Source: Desulfoprunum sp. (GTDB taxonomy: Bacteria; Desulfobacterota; Desulfobulbia; Desulfobulbales; Desulfocapsaceae). Taken from it: a DNA stretch of 15,068 nucleotides. Shown here in pieces: positions 7,393 to 13,453 of this stretch. Every line of letters starts with the position of its first letter. Position 1 is the stretch's first letter. Where the stretch lies: NCBI GenBank assembly GCA_030696435.1, contig JAUYSF010000057.1, positions 1-15,068 on the forward strand, read 5' to 3'. The notes beneath the pieces were generated by a model. It was not told where the DNA came from. It saw only the letters and a list, made by a program, of their open reading frames with translations, and ran no database searches. The translations under genes were made by a program, and so were the position numbers.

Positions 7393-8127
7393 TTATTTCC
7401 GGCCTATGCTGGCAGCATAAATCACTGCCTCATTTTTTCCATCCACCCCGAGAAGGCTGTTCGCTTCCTGATCATAGAAGGCAGCAATAGGACAGCCTCC
7501 ACAGCCAATCGCCTCGGCAGCCAGCAGGGCATTCTGACAGATATGTCCTGCATCGAGAAAGAGATAACGAAATCCCCGCTCGCCATATTTTGCCATTGAA
7601 CGCCTCAACACCACGGTCCAAAAGAAGGTTAAACTGGCCTGGGCGACAAAATCCTGGTCAAGACAGACATGGGCGGCGTCCTTCCCTTTGACCTCCGGCG
7701 AAAGCCTCTCCAGTTGGAAGTTTTCCACATCAAAATGATAGAGTCCTGCTGGCAGGCCCTCAATACTTTCCACCACCACATAGGTCTCAATGGGATAGAG
7801 GGCACCTGCCGACGGCGAGGTCCTGAGAAAATGATCTCCCATTTTGGCGGTTATACCTTGGGCGGCCCAGAGCAAAAACGCCAATTCTCGTAATTCAAGA
7901 GAGGCCTCTGCATAATTGCGCCGTGATCGCCGTTTCTGTAAGAGTGGCAGGATGCGCGCCTCCTGGAGCCTCCAGTCGACTGGCAGGGTGATTTTTTCCG
8001 CCTCTGGATATGTCTTATACCTGGCAGTAGCGGCGATATCCGGTCTTTTATGGGATTTGATGGTGACCCTGTCGAGGCTGCTCTTTTGGAGATATTCCAC
8101 GGCGATGGTGTTGTGCAGTTCAGGCAT
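7393..8127 (-). CDS. SagB-type nitroreductase-family flavoprotein
   Basis: This 244-residue protein is an FMN-dependent oxidoreductase of the nitroreductase fold, closest in motif wording to SagB/ThcOx-like dehydrogenases. FMN-site features are the RRSRRNY segment (67-73), TSPSAGALYPIETY (103-116) and the helix YLFLDAGHICQNALLAAEAIG (188-208, ending at the GCGGCP loop). In RiPP clusters SagB oxidises azolines to azoles, but no YcaO cyclodehydratase or precursor peptide is visible here, so the substrate is unknown and only the flavin fold is claimed. The ATG at 8127 is chosen over an upstream in-frame ATG at 8229 because GGGAG lies 6 nt before it and its ATGCCTGA overlaps the rlmN stop by 8 nt, a translational-coupling arrangement. 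It is the last gene of the minus-strand operon. Confidence 0.82.
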   Translation of the reverse strand: MPELHNTIAVEYLQKSSLDRVTIKSHKRPDIAATARYKTYPEAEKITLPVDWRLQEARILPLLQKRRSRRNYAEASLELRELAFLLWAAQGITAKMGDHFLRTSPSAGALYPIETYVVVESIEGLPAGLYHFDVENFQLERLSPEVKGKDAAHVCLDQDFVAQASLTFFWTVVLRRSMAKYGERGFRYLFLDAGHICQNALLAAEAIGCGGCPIAAFYDQEANSLLGVDGKNEAVIYAASIGRK

Positions 8128-9199
8128 GAGAATCTCCCTCGATGGACGTTGTCTCTCCGGCGAGCTGGCCGCAGGCTGCCAGGATGTCGGCGCCCCTGCT
8201 GCTCCTGATGAAGACCGAATAATGGGCATCCCGCAGAATCTTCTGGAAGGTCAGTATCCTGGCCATGGAAGAACTCCGGTAGGACAACTGCGGGCATTGA
8301 TTATATTGTAAGAGATTTATTTTACAGGGGATATCTCTCAGCTTCCGGGCAAGCTCCCGGGCCTCGGCATCGGAATCGTTGACGCCGTCGAGAAGCAGAT
8401 ATTCGAACATGATCCGTCGTCGTTTCGGCATCGGAAAGGTGCGACAGGCCTCAAACAATTCCTCCAAAGGATAAATCTTGTTCACCGGCATAAGGCTACT
8501 TCTGGTCTCATTGTCAACGGCATGTAGCGAAATGGCGAGATTGCAGGTGGATAGCTCGCCGAGTTCATGCATTTTCGGGACAATTCCGCAGGTTGAAACA
8601 GTGATTCGTCGGCCGGTCAGGTCAAGGCCTTTCTGCTCGGTGAGAATAGAGAGGGAAGTAAGGACGTTTTCCAGATTATTGAGAGGTTCTCCCATCCCCA
8701 TATAGACCAGATTGGTTACCGCCCGCGGGCCGATAAGGTCTTCTTCCGCTTCGGCTGCAAGGTAGTCCCGGACGGCAATCACCTGATTGACGATCTCAGC
8801 CGCAGACAGATTCCGGCTGAATCCCATGGTACCCGTGAGGCAGAAGGTGCAGTGCATTGCACAACCGACCTGGGAGGAAATGCAGAGGGTGTTCCGGTCG
8901 GGTTCCGGGATGAGCACGGATTCGATAACATGCCCGTCGTGCAGGCGAAAACCGAACTTGACCGTGCCGTCCGAGGACTTTTCCAGTATCGGATCGGAGA
9001 AGTGGGAGATGAAGGCGTGCTCTTCGAGGGCAGCCCGAAAGGATTTTGCCAGGTCGGTCATCTGGCAGATTTCCCGGATACCGTGGCGATACAGCCAGGG
9101 CATCATCTGCTTACCGCGGAATGCCGGTTGACCTAAACTTTCGACAAACTGCACCAGGCCTTTCTGGTCGAGATTGCGGAGATCGGTTTTCTTCTGCAT
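8120..9199 (-). CDS. rlmN: 23S rRNA (adenine2503-C2)/tRNA (adenine37-C2) methyltransferase
   Basis: This 359-residue radical SAM enzyme methylates C2 of A2503 in 23S rRNA and, in many bacteria, A37 of tRNAs. The cluster motif CAMHCTFC gives Cys113, 117 and 120. The catalytic pair of RlmN is present: Cys106 (seven residues before the cluster, in NTLCISSQ) and Cys343 (AACGQLAG, the methyl-carrying cysteine). A glutamate corresponding to the E. coli acid/base residue is at 99 (LIPEPDRN), and GMGEPLNN (169-176) binds SAM. Length is normal. The ATG at 9199 forms TGATG with the stop of the upstream radical SAM gene; a GTG directly before it (9202) is an alternative that adds one residue. An AGGG site lies upstream. 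Confidence 0.96.
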   Translation of the reverse strand: MQKKTDLRNLDQKGLVQFVESLGQPAFRGKQMMPWLYRHGIREICQMTDLAKSFRAALEEHAFISHFSDPILEKSSDGTVKFGFRLHDGHVIESVLIPEPDRNTLCISSQVGCAMHCTFCLTGTMGFSRNLSAAEIVNQVIAVRDYLAAEAEEDLIGPRAVTNLVYMGMGEPLNNLENVLTSLSILTEQKGLDLTGRRITVSTCGIVPKMHELGELSTCNLAISLHAVDNETRSSLMPVNKIYPLEELFEACRTFPMPKRRRIMFEYLLLDGVNDSDAEARELARKLRDIPCKINLLQYNQCPQLSYRSSSMARILTFQKILRDAHYSVFIRSSRGADILAACGQLAGETTSIEGDSHA

Positions 9200-10068
9200 C
9201 ACAAAGCCCTCATGTGCTCAGGCACCAGATTGACGGTCCCCGCCAGGGCGGAATCAACGGCATCGAGGATCTTTTGTTTATCCTTCTGCAGGATACCTTC
9301 GATCGGCAGATAATTTGAGGCATGATTGGCATGAAACATCGTGTGGTCCAAGGTAAGCGAAGAAACCAGAATCCGCAGTTCAGAGAGAATTTCCCGCTGA
9401 TCCGGCAGCTGAAAAAGCCCACTAGCATATTGCCGGCCAAGTTCTGTATCCGGCAAGGGCATCAGGGTCAGGGCAGCAACCTGCTTTGGCGCCATTCGAT
9501 TCAGGGTTTCGGCTGATTCTCTGGCGTGGATCTCGGAAAGTTCACGACCGCCGAGTCCGAGCAAGGTAGTGACGGAGAGAAAGAGCCCGCTCTCATTGAC
9601 CATATTCGCAGATTCTATCATGCTTTCAGCAGTCTCGCCCTTGGCAACACGGTTCAACACCTCATTGCTGCCACTCTCAAACCCCATATACACCCTGTCG
9701 AGGCCGAGTTTTTTTAGCTCGGCTAACTGGCCAAGGGTTTTTGAACGAATGGCCCGGGCGTTGGCATACAGGGATACCCGCCTTACCTTTGGCAGACGGG
9801 CCCTGATACGCGTAAGTATATCTGTAAGTTTTTCCTGGGAAAGGATAAGGACATCGCCATCAGCAAGAAAGATCCTCTTCTGACGGGTACAGTGTTGTGC
9901 AGCGAAATGGAGATCTTCTTCGATTTCTTCGGCGCTTTTTACCCTGAAACGCGCATTCTTATAGGCTCCGCAGAAGGTACACTTATTATAGGAGCATCCG
10001 ACCGTCACCTGGAGAATGATCGAAAAGGCCTCACTGGGAGGTCGGATGATGGTTCCTTCATAGTGCAT
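9199..10068 (-). CDS. Radical SAM protein of unknown function with CX4CX2C cluster motif
   Basis: This 289-residue protein has the radical SAM fold but no assigned substrate. The cluster cysteines are Cys25, Cys30 and Cys33 in GCSYNKCTFC, so four rather than three residues separate the first two; the nucleotide codons confirm the count. Further blocks are LADGD (68-72), SLYANARAI (99-107), YMGFESGS (127-134), LLGLGGRE (169-176) and NHASNYLPIEG (248-258) near the C-terminus. They read like a COG1032-type family widespread in anaerobes, but no B12 domain is present. The ATG at 10068 lies 15 nt after the serC stop, with no strong ribosome site. The stop overlaps rlmN by one base. Co-transcription with rlmN and serC is likely; a shared pathway is not shown. 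Confidence 0.85.
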   Translation of the reverse strand: MHYEGTIIRPPSEAFSIILQVTVGCSYNKCTFCGAYKNARFRVKSAEEIEEDLHFAAQHCTRQKRIFLADGDVLILSQEKLTDILTRIRARLPKVRRVSLYANARAIRSKTLGQLAELKKLGLDRVYMGFESGSNEVLNRVAKGETAESMIESANMVNESGLFLSVTTLLGLGGRELSEIHARESAETLNRMAPKQVAALTLMPLPDTELGRQYASGLFQLPDQREILSELRILVSSLTLDHTMFHANHASNYLPIEGILQKDKQKILDAVDSALAGTVNLVPEHMRAL

Positions 10069-10083
10069 GCTGATCTGCTGATC

Positions 10084-11169
10084 TCAGGCAGGATTATTGG
10101 CCTCGAAATCCCGCATAAAGGCAACGAGTTTTTCCACACCCTCGCGCGGGAAAGCATTATAGATTGAGGCCCGGCAGCCACCAACCGAGCGGTGTCCTTT
10201 CAAGCCGTTGAGATCCACTGCTGTGGCCTCAACAATAAATTTGGCTTCAAGTTCAGCAGACGGTAGATTAAAGGTGACATTCATTAGTGAACGGGACGCC
10301 GCCTCAGCATGGCCACGATAATAGCCGCTTTCATCGATTTTGGCATAGAGCAGTGCCGCCTTTTCCCGGTTAATTTTCTCAATAGCCTCGACGCCACCGA
10401 TTTTCTTCAACCATTTCAAAACTTCGCCGACAATATAGATAGCAAAGCAGGGTGGTGTGTTGAACATCGAGCCCTTATCAGCGTGGGTCTTATAGGAAAG
10501 CATAGTCGGGGTCTTGGCTGGGGTCCTGTCAAGCAGATCTTCCCGGATGATGACGATGGTCACACCGGCTGGCCCGAGATTTTTTTGGGCACCCGCAAAG
10601 ATGAGGCCAAACTTGCTGACATCGAAGGTGCGAGACAGTATATCTGAAGACATATCGCAGATCAACATCTTGTCGGTCTCAGGAAACTCGGGAAACTGCG
10701 TGCCGTAAATGGTGTTGTTGCTGACCAGATAAAGATATTCGGCATCATCGCTGACCGTATATTCGGAAGGTTTCGGTACTCTGATGAAATTCAGTTCTTC
10801 ACTGGAATAGGCAACCTCGACTTCACCGAAGAGCTTTGCCTCTTTGATGGCCTTTTTGGACCACGTTCCGGTGTTAAGATAGCAGGCCTTTTTGCCGGCT
10901 CCCAGCAAATTCATCGGCACCATGAAAAACTGGCTTGACGCTCCACCCTGGAGAAATAACACCTTGTAGTTGTTGGGAATTCCCATCAGTTCTCGGAGAA
11001 GGGCCTCAGCCTGATCAGTAACAGCCATGAACTGTTTGGACCGATGACTCAGTTCAATAAGGCCCATGCCCGTTCCCTGAAAATTGAGCATATCACGAGA
11101 GGCCTGCTCCAACACTTCATAGGGCAGGACGGCGGGGCCGGGACTGAAATTATAAACGCGCTCAACCAT
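10084..11169 (-). CDS. serC: Phosphoserine aminotransferase
   Basis: This 361-residue PLP enzyme transaminates 3-phosphohydroxypyruvate with glutamate in serine biosynthesis and can also serve pyridoxal phosphate synthesis. It opens with the family signature YNFSPGPAVLP (6-16). The PLP lysine is Lys196 in FAGAQKNLGPAG, matching Lys198 of E. coli. ELSHRSK (39-45), LQGGASSQF (73-81), SNNTIYGTQF (150-159), CDMSSDILSR (171-180) and KGHRSVGGCRASIYNA near the C-terminus complete the signature. Length is typical. The ATG at 11169 has AGGAGA 8 nt upstream (11178-11183). It lies 111 nt after trmL on the same strand, and the AT-rich gap may hold its own promoter, though I could not identify one with confidence. 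Confidence 0.97.
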   Translation of the reverse strand: MVERVYNFSPGPAVLPYEVLEQASRDMLNFQGTGMGLIELSHRSKQFMAVTDQAEALLRELMGIPNNYKVLFLQGGASSQFFMVPMNLLGAGKKACYLNTGTWSKKAIKEAKLFGEVEVAYSSEELNFIRVPKPSEYTVSDDAEYLYLVSNNTIYGTQFPEFPETDKMLICDMSSDILSRTFDVSKFGLIFAGAQKNLGPAGVTIVIIREDLLDRTPAKTPTMLSYKTHADKGSMFNTPPCFAIYIVGEVLKWLKKIGGVEAIEKINREKAALLYAKIDESGYYRGHAEAASRSLMNVTFNLPSAELEAKFIVEATAVDLNGLKGHRSVGGCRASIYNAFPREGVEKLVAFMRDFEANNPA

Positions 11170-11194
11170 GAATCGTATCTCCTATTGAAAAGTA

Positions 11195-11207
11195 TTTAAT
11201 AATTAAA
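11195..11207. repeat. AT-only palindrome in the trmL-serC gap
   Basis: TTTAAT-A-ATTAAA is a perfect 13-bp palindrome about 12 nt upstream of the serC ribosome site. It may form part of a promoter or a weak protein site. Because it consists only of A and T, it could easily be chance. Confidence 0.2.
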
Positions 11208-11280
11208 AAACAAGTGCAGCCCATTACGATCGCACACATTTAACGAGAAAAAGATTACTGGCCCCGGAGGAGAAGTGTTA

Positions 11281-11748
11281 CTATCTGCAGCTCTGTCTGA
11301 GCGCCTCATATAAGACGATACCGGCGGTCATGGCAAGATTGAGACTTCTGATATTTTTACTTGCCATGGGCAGTGTAAAACATCTGTCTTCATAAAGCGA
11401 CAGGATATCAGCAGGCAGCCCCTTCGATTCCCTGCCGAATATCAAAAAATCCCCTGGGGAAAAAGACGCTTCAGTATACGATCTTTTGACCTTTGTGGTA
11501 AAGAAAAAGAGCTTGTGTTCATCCTGGGCGGCCAGGAAGGTATCAAGATTATCCCAGTAGACAATATCGACAAACTGCCAATAATCCAGACCTGCCCGCT
11601 TTAAGTGCTTGTCTTCCGTTGAAAAACCAAGAGGATGAACGAGATGGAGCGTCGACTGTGTCGCTCCGCAGAGACGGGCAATCGAACCTGTATTCGGAGG
11701 AATTTCAGGTTCGACAAGAACAATATTGAACCGCTGATGATATGTCAT
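11281..11748 (-). CDS. trmL: tRNA (cytidine/uridine-34 2'-O)-methyltransferase, SPOUT family
   Basis: This 155-residue SPOUT methyltransferase is predicted to methylate the 2'-O of the wobble nucleotide in leucine tRNAs. E. coli TrmL has 157 residues. It begins with the family core VLVEPEIPPNTGSIARLC (10-27) and carries the knotted SAM-binding region FGRESKGLP (104-112), LPMASKNIRSLNLA (126-139) and the closing helix AGIVLYEALRQ. An in-frame ATG at 11841 would add 31 residues, but a promoter-like pair lies between the two ATGs, and the 155-residue form fits the family, so 11748 is preferred. A purine-rich GAGAG sits just upstream. It is the first gene of the minus-strand set and is divergent from the comEA-like gene. 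Confidence 0.92.
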   Translation of the reverse strand: MTYHQRFNIVLVEPEIPPNTGSIARLCGATQSTLHLVHPLGFSTEDKHLKRAGLDYWQFVDIVYWDNLDTFLAAQDEHKLFFFTTKVKRSYTEASFSPGDFLIFGRESKGLPADILSLYEDRCFTLPMASKNIRSLNLAMTAGIVLYEALRQSCR

Positions 11749-11793
11749 TTTCTCTCGAGTTTTTCCGACTGTGACACGCCGGTGAAGCACAGC

Positions 11794-11822
11794 TTTATAC
11801 TGACTGTCAGCTCTGAAAACAA
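11794..11822 (-). promoter_or_regulatory. Candidate sigma-70 promoter of trmL
   Basis: Read on the minus strand, TTGTTT (11822-11817) and TATAAA (11799-11794) are spaced by 17 nt, matching four and five consensus positions. The predicted transcript would begin near 11787, about 40 nt before the trmL ATG. The spacer contains the 11-bp palindrome CTGAC-T-GTCAG (11800-11810), which could be a repressor site. Confidence 0.5.
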
Positions 11823-11853
11823 GTGAAATCTGAAGAACCAAGCCTCGTCAGAA

Positions 11854-11873
11854 TTGAGATTGCAATTTCTCAA
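11854..11873. repeat. Inverted repeat TTGAGA-N8-TCTCAA in the trmL/comEA divergent region
   Basis: Perfect 6-bp arms lie at 11854-11859 and 11868-11873, with TTGCAATT between them. It sits 31 nt upstream of the candidate trmL -35 element and 138 nt before the comEA-like start. No T-run follows the arms on either strand, so an operator is more likely than a terminator. The regulator is unknown. Confidence 0.35.
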
Positions 11874-12011
11874 GCAGAGGATACATTCAAAAATATTGCC
11901 TTCCTTTTTTATTGGCAGATGCCTGCTCATTTACGAATATTTCTCTTAATACTTTTGAATAATTCATTATATACCGATTTTTCTATTAGATAGAGGCAGT
12001 ACACAGCTCTT

Positions 12012-12485
12012 ATGCCAAAACCGTCATGCATATTCTCCGATAAAGAGCAGTTGCGATCTTGTGATACCCGCATAGGTCTCCTGATCCTCTGTGCTCTCGT
12101 TCTCTGGAGTGTTTTGTATTACCGAATCCATGAAACCGATGGGTATTCAGTTGCATCCGGGTTAACTCTTCAACTCGTTTCTGAAGACGGGAAGCTCTTT
12201 TTTGCCAAAGCTGGATTACCGCAAGGGAAAAACAAAGAGGATGTGAGAAAACTGGCCCCGTCTCTGACGCCGTTTTTCTTTCAACCAATACCCGTCAACT
12301 TTGCCAATGCCGAACTTATCGAAACAATCAACGGTATAGGCCCGCATCTGGCAGAGGAGATCGTAAAAACACGTAATGCCCACGGTTTATTCAGCAAGGC
12401 GGATGACCTCATGAGCGTGTCGGGCATTGGCCCAAAACGCATCCGTCAACTGGAAAATCAATTTTCCTTTCAAATCAATCAGTGA
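12012..12485 (+). CDS. Membrane-anchored ComEA-like helix-hairpin-helix protein
   Basis: This 157-residue protein has one hydrophobic segment (about residues 21-37, IGLLILCALVLWSVLYY), preceded by Arg15 and Arg20, then a short extracytoplasmic region, then two helix-hairpin-helix motifs with the glycine signatures NGIG (107-110) and SGIG (137-140). The block from VNFANAEL to the C-terminus is the ComEA-type DNA-binding domain. ComEA proteins bind incoming double-stranded DNA outside the inner membrane during natural transformation. The middle part (40-95) does not look like the SLBB domain of Bacillus ComEA. The ATG at 12012 is the only sensible start; its nearest GAGG (11993-11996) lies about 15 nt away, which is far. 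Its stop overlaps the miaA start by 4 nt. A competence role is inferred from the domain; no other competence gene is in view. Confidence 0.78.
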   Translation: MPKPSCIFSDKEQLRSCDTRIGLLILCALVLWSVLYYRIHETDGYSVASGLTLQLVSEDGKLFFAKAGLPQGKNKEDVRKLAPSLTPFFFQPIPVNFANAELIETINGIGPHLAEEIVKTRNAHGLFSKADDLMSVSGIGPKRIRQLENQFSFQINQ

Positions 12486-13429
12486 ATTCTCGACAAACTC
12501 CTCCGGGAGACCTTCCAGTCCTGGTCCTTATAGGACCCACGGCAATTGGCAAAACAGCACTCTCACTAGAACTAGCGGGAAGATACAATTGTGAAATTGT
12601 ATCTGTTGATTCCATGCAGGTCTACCGGTATATGGATATCGGTACGGCGAAGGCAAGTCCTGCCGAGCGCGCTGAAGTGTTGCATCACCTCATTGATATC
12701 ATCGATCCGGATGAGCAGTATGACGCTGCCCGTTTTGTCCAGGATGCGGGTGCCGCCATTGCACTCATTCATGAAAAAGGCAAACTCCCTCTTTTGACCG
12801 GTGGCACGGGGCTGTACCTCAAGGCCCTTCTCAGTGGGCTCTTTTCCACATTGCCGATCGATCCTGATGTTCGCGATACACTCAAGAAAAGGATGGGACA
12901 TGAAGGCCTTGGGGCTTTACACCGGGAACTCACTCTTCACGATCCTCTTTCCGCCCAGAAAATCCATTTTAATGATGAACAACGGATTCTGAGGGCGCTG
13001 GAGATCCTCTATGCCACAGGTATTCCCTGGTCTCGTCACCTAGAGCTGCAAACAGAGGAGACAGGGAAGGGGATTCTGCAGAATATGCTGCAGATTGGCC
13101 TGACCTGTAACCGCGAAAACCTTTATGACCGCATAAACGAACGTTGCCGAAAGATGATTAACGATGGACTCGAACAGGAAGTTCATGCGCTTATGGCCAA
13201 AGGTTACGGCAAAGAGCTCAAATCGCTGAACGCCATCGGCTACAGACATATGATTAATTATATGGAAGGTGTTTGGTCTTCTGAAGAAACATGCGAGATA
13301 CTCGCAAGAGATACCAGGAGATATGCCAAACGACAATACACCTGGTTCAACAAGATGCCGGATATTGAATGGTACGAATCAACTGCACTGCCTCAGATTC
13401 TTGAAAGGGTTAACCAATGGCTCGGCTAA
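12482..13429 (+). CDS. miaA: tRNA dimethylallyltransferase
   Basis: This 315-residue enzyme transfers the dimethylallyl group to N6 of A37 in tRNAs reading UNN codons. It shows the P-loop GPTAIGKT (18-25), VDSMQVYRYMDIGTAKAS (42-59, with Asp43), LLTGGTGLYLKALLSGL (104-120), the central NDEQRILRALEI block, and the C-terminal RRYAKRQYTWFNK stretch. The length is normal. The start is a GTG at 12482 within GTGA, overlapping the stop of the comEA-like gene. There is no clear ribosome site, so translation probably depends on coupling. It lies 24 nt before the recJ start. MiaA together with TrmL means two anticodon-loop modification genes flank this divergent region. Confidence 0.96.
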   Translation: MNSRQTPPGDLPVLVLIGPTAIGKTALSLELAGRYNCEIVSVDSMQVYRYMDIGTAKASPAERAEVLHHLIDIIDPDEQYDAARFVQDAGAAIALIHEKGKLPLLTGGTGLYLKALLSGLFSTLPIDPDVRDTLKKRMGHEGLGALHRELTLHDPLSAQKIHFNDEQRILRALEILYATGIPWSRHLELQTEETGKGILQNMLQIGLTCNRENLYDRINERCRKMINDGLEQEVHALMAKGYGKELKSLNAIGYRHMINYMEGVWSSEETCEILARDTRRYAKRQYTWFNKMPDIEWYESTALPQILERVNQWLG

Positions 13430-13453
13430 ACCTGTATAATAATAGGAACAATA

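Noticed and set aside
7393..8127. RiPP biosynthesis cluster based on the SagB-like protein
   Set aside because: No YcaO-type cyclodehydratase, precursor peptide, transporter or peptidase is encoded nearby; neighbours are rlmN, an unassigned radical SAM protein and serC.
8128..8229. 34-residue N-terminal extension of the SagB-like protein
   Set aside because: The extension is rlmN sequence in another frame; the shorter start has its own GGGAG site and a coupling overlap.
11208..11240. Possible terminator after trmL (minus strand GTGC...GCAC then T-run)
   Set aside because: The stem is only four base pairs with a 14-nt loop, too weak to call despite the following TTGTTTTTT.
11749..11841. 31-residue N-terminal extension of trmL
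   Set aside because: The family begins at the chosen Met, and a good promoter candidate lies downstream of the extended start, so the longer form would not be translated from that transcript.
11955..11989. Promoter for the comEA-like operon (TTGAAT, TATATA or TATTAG)
   Set aside because: The hexamers are not at 16-18 nt spacing; the AT-rich stretch gives many chance matches.
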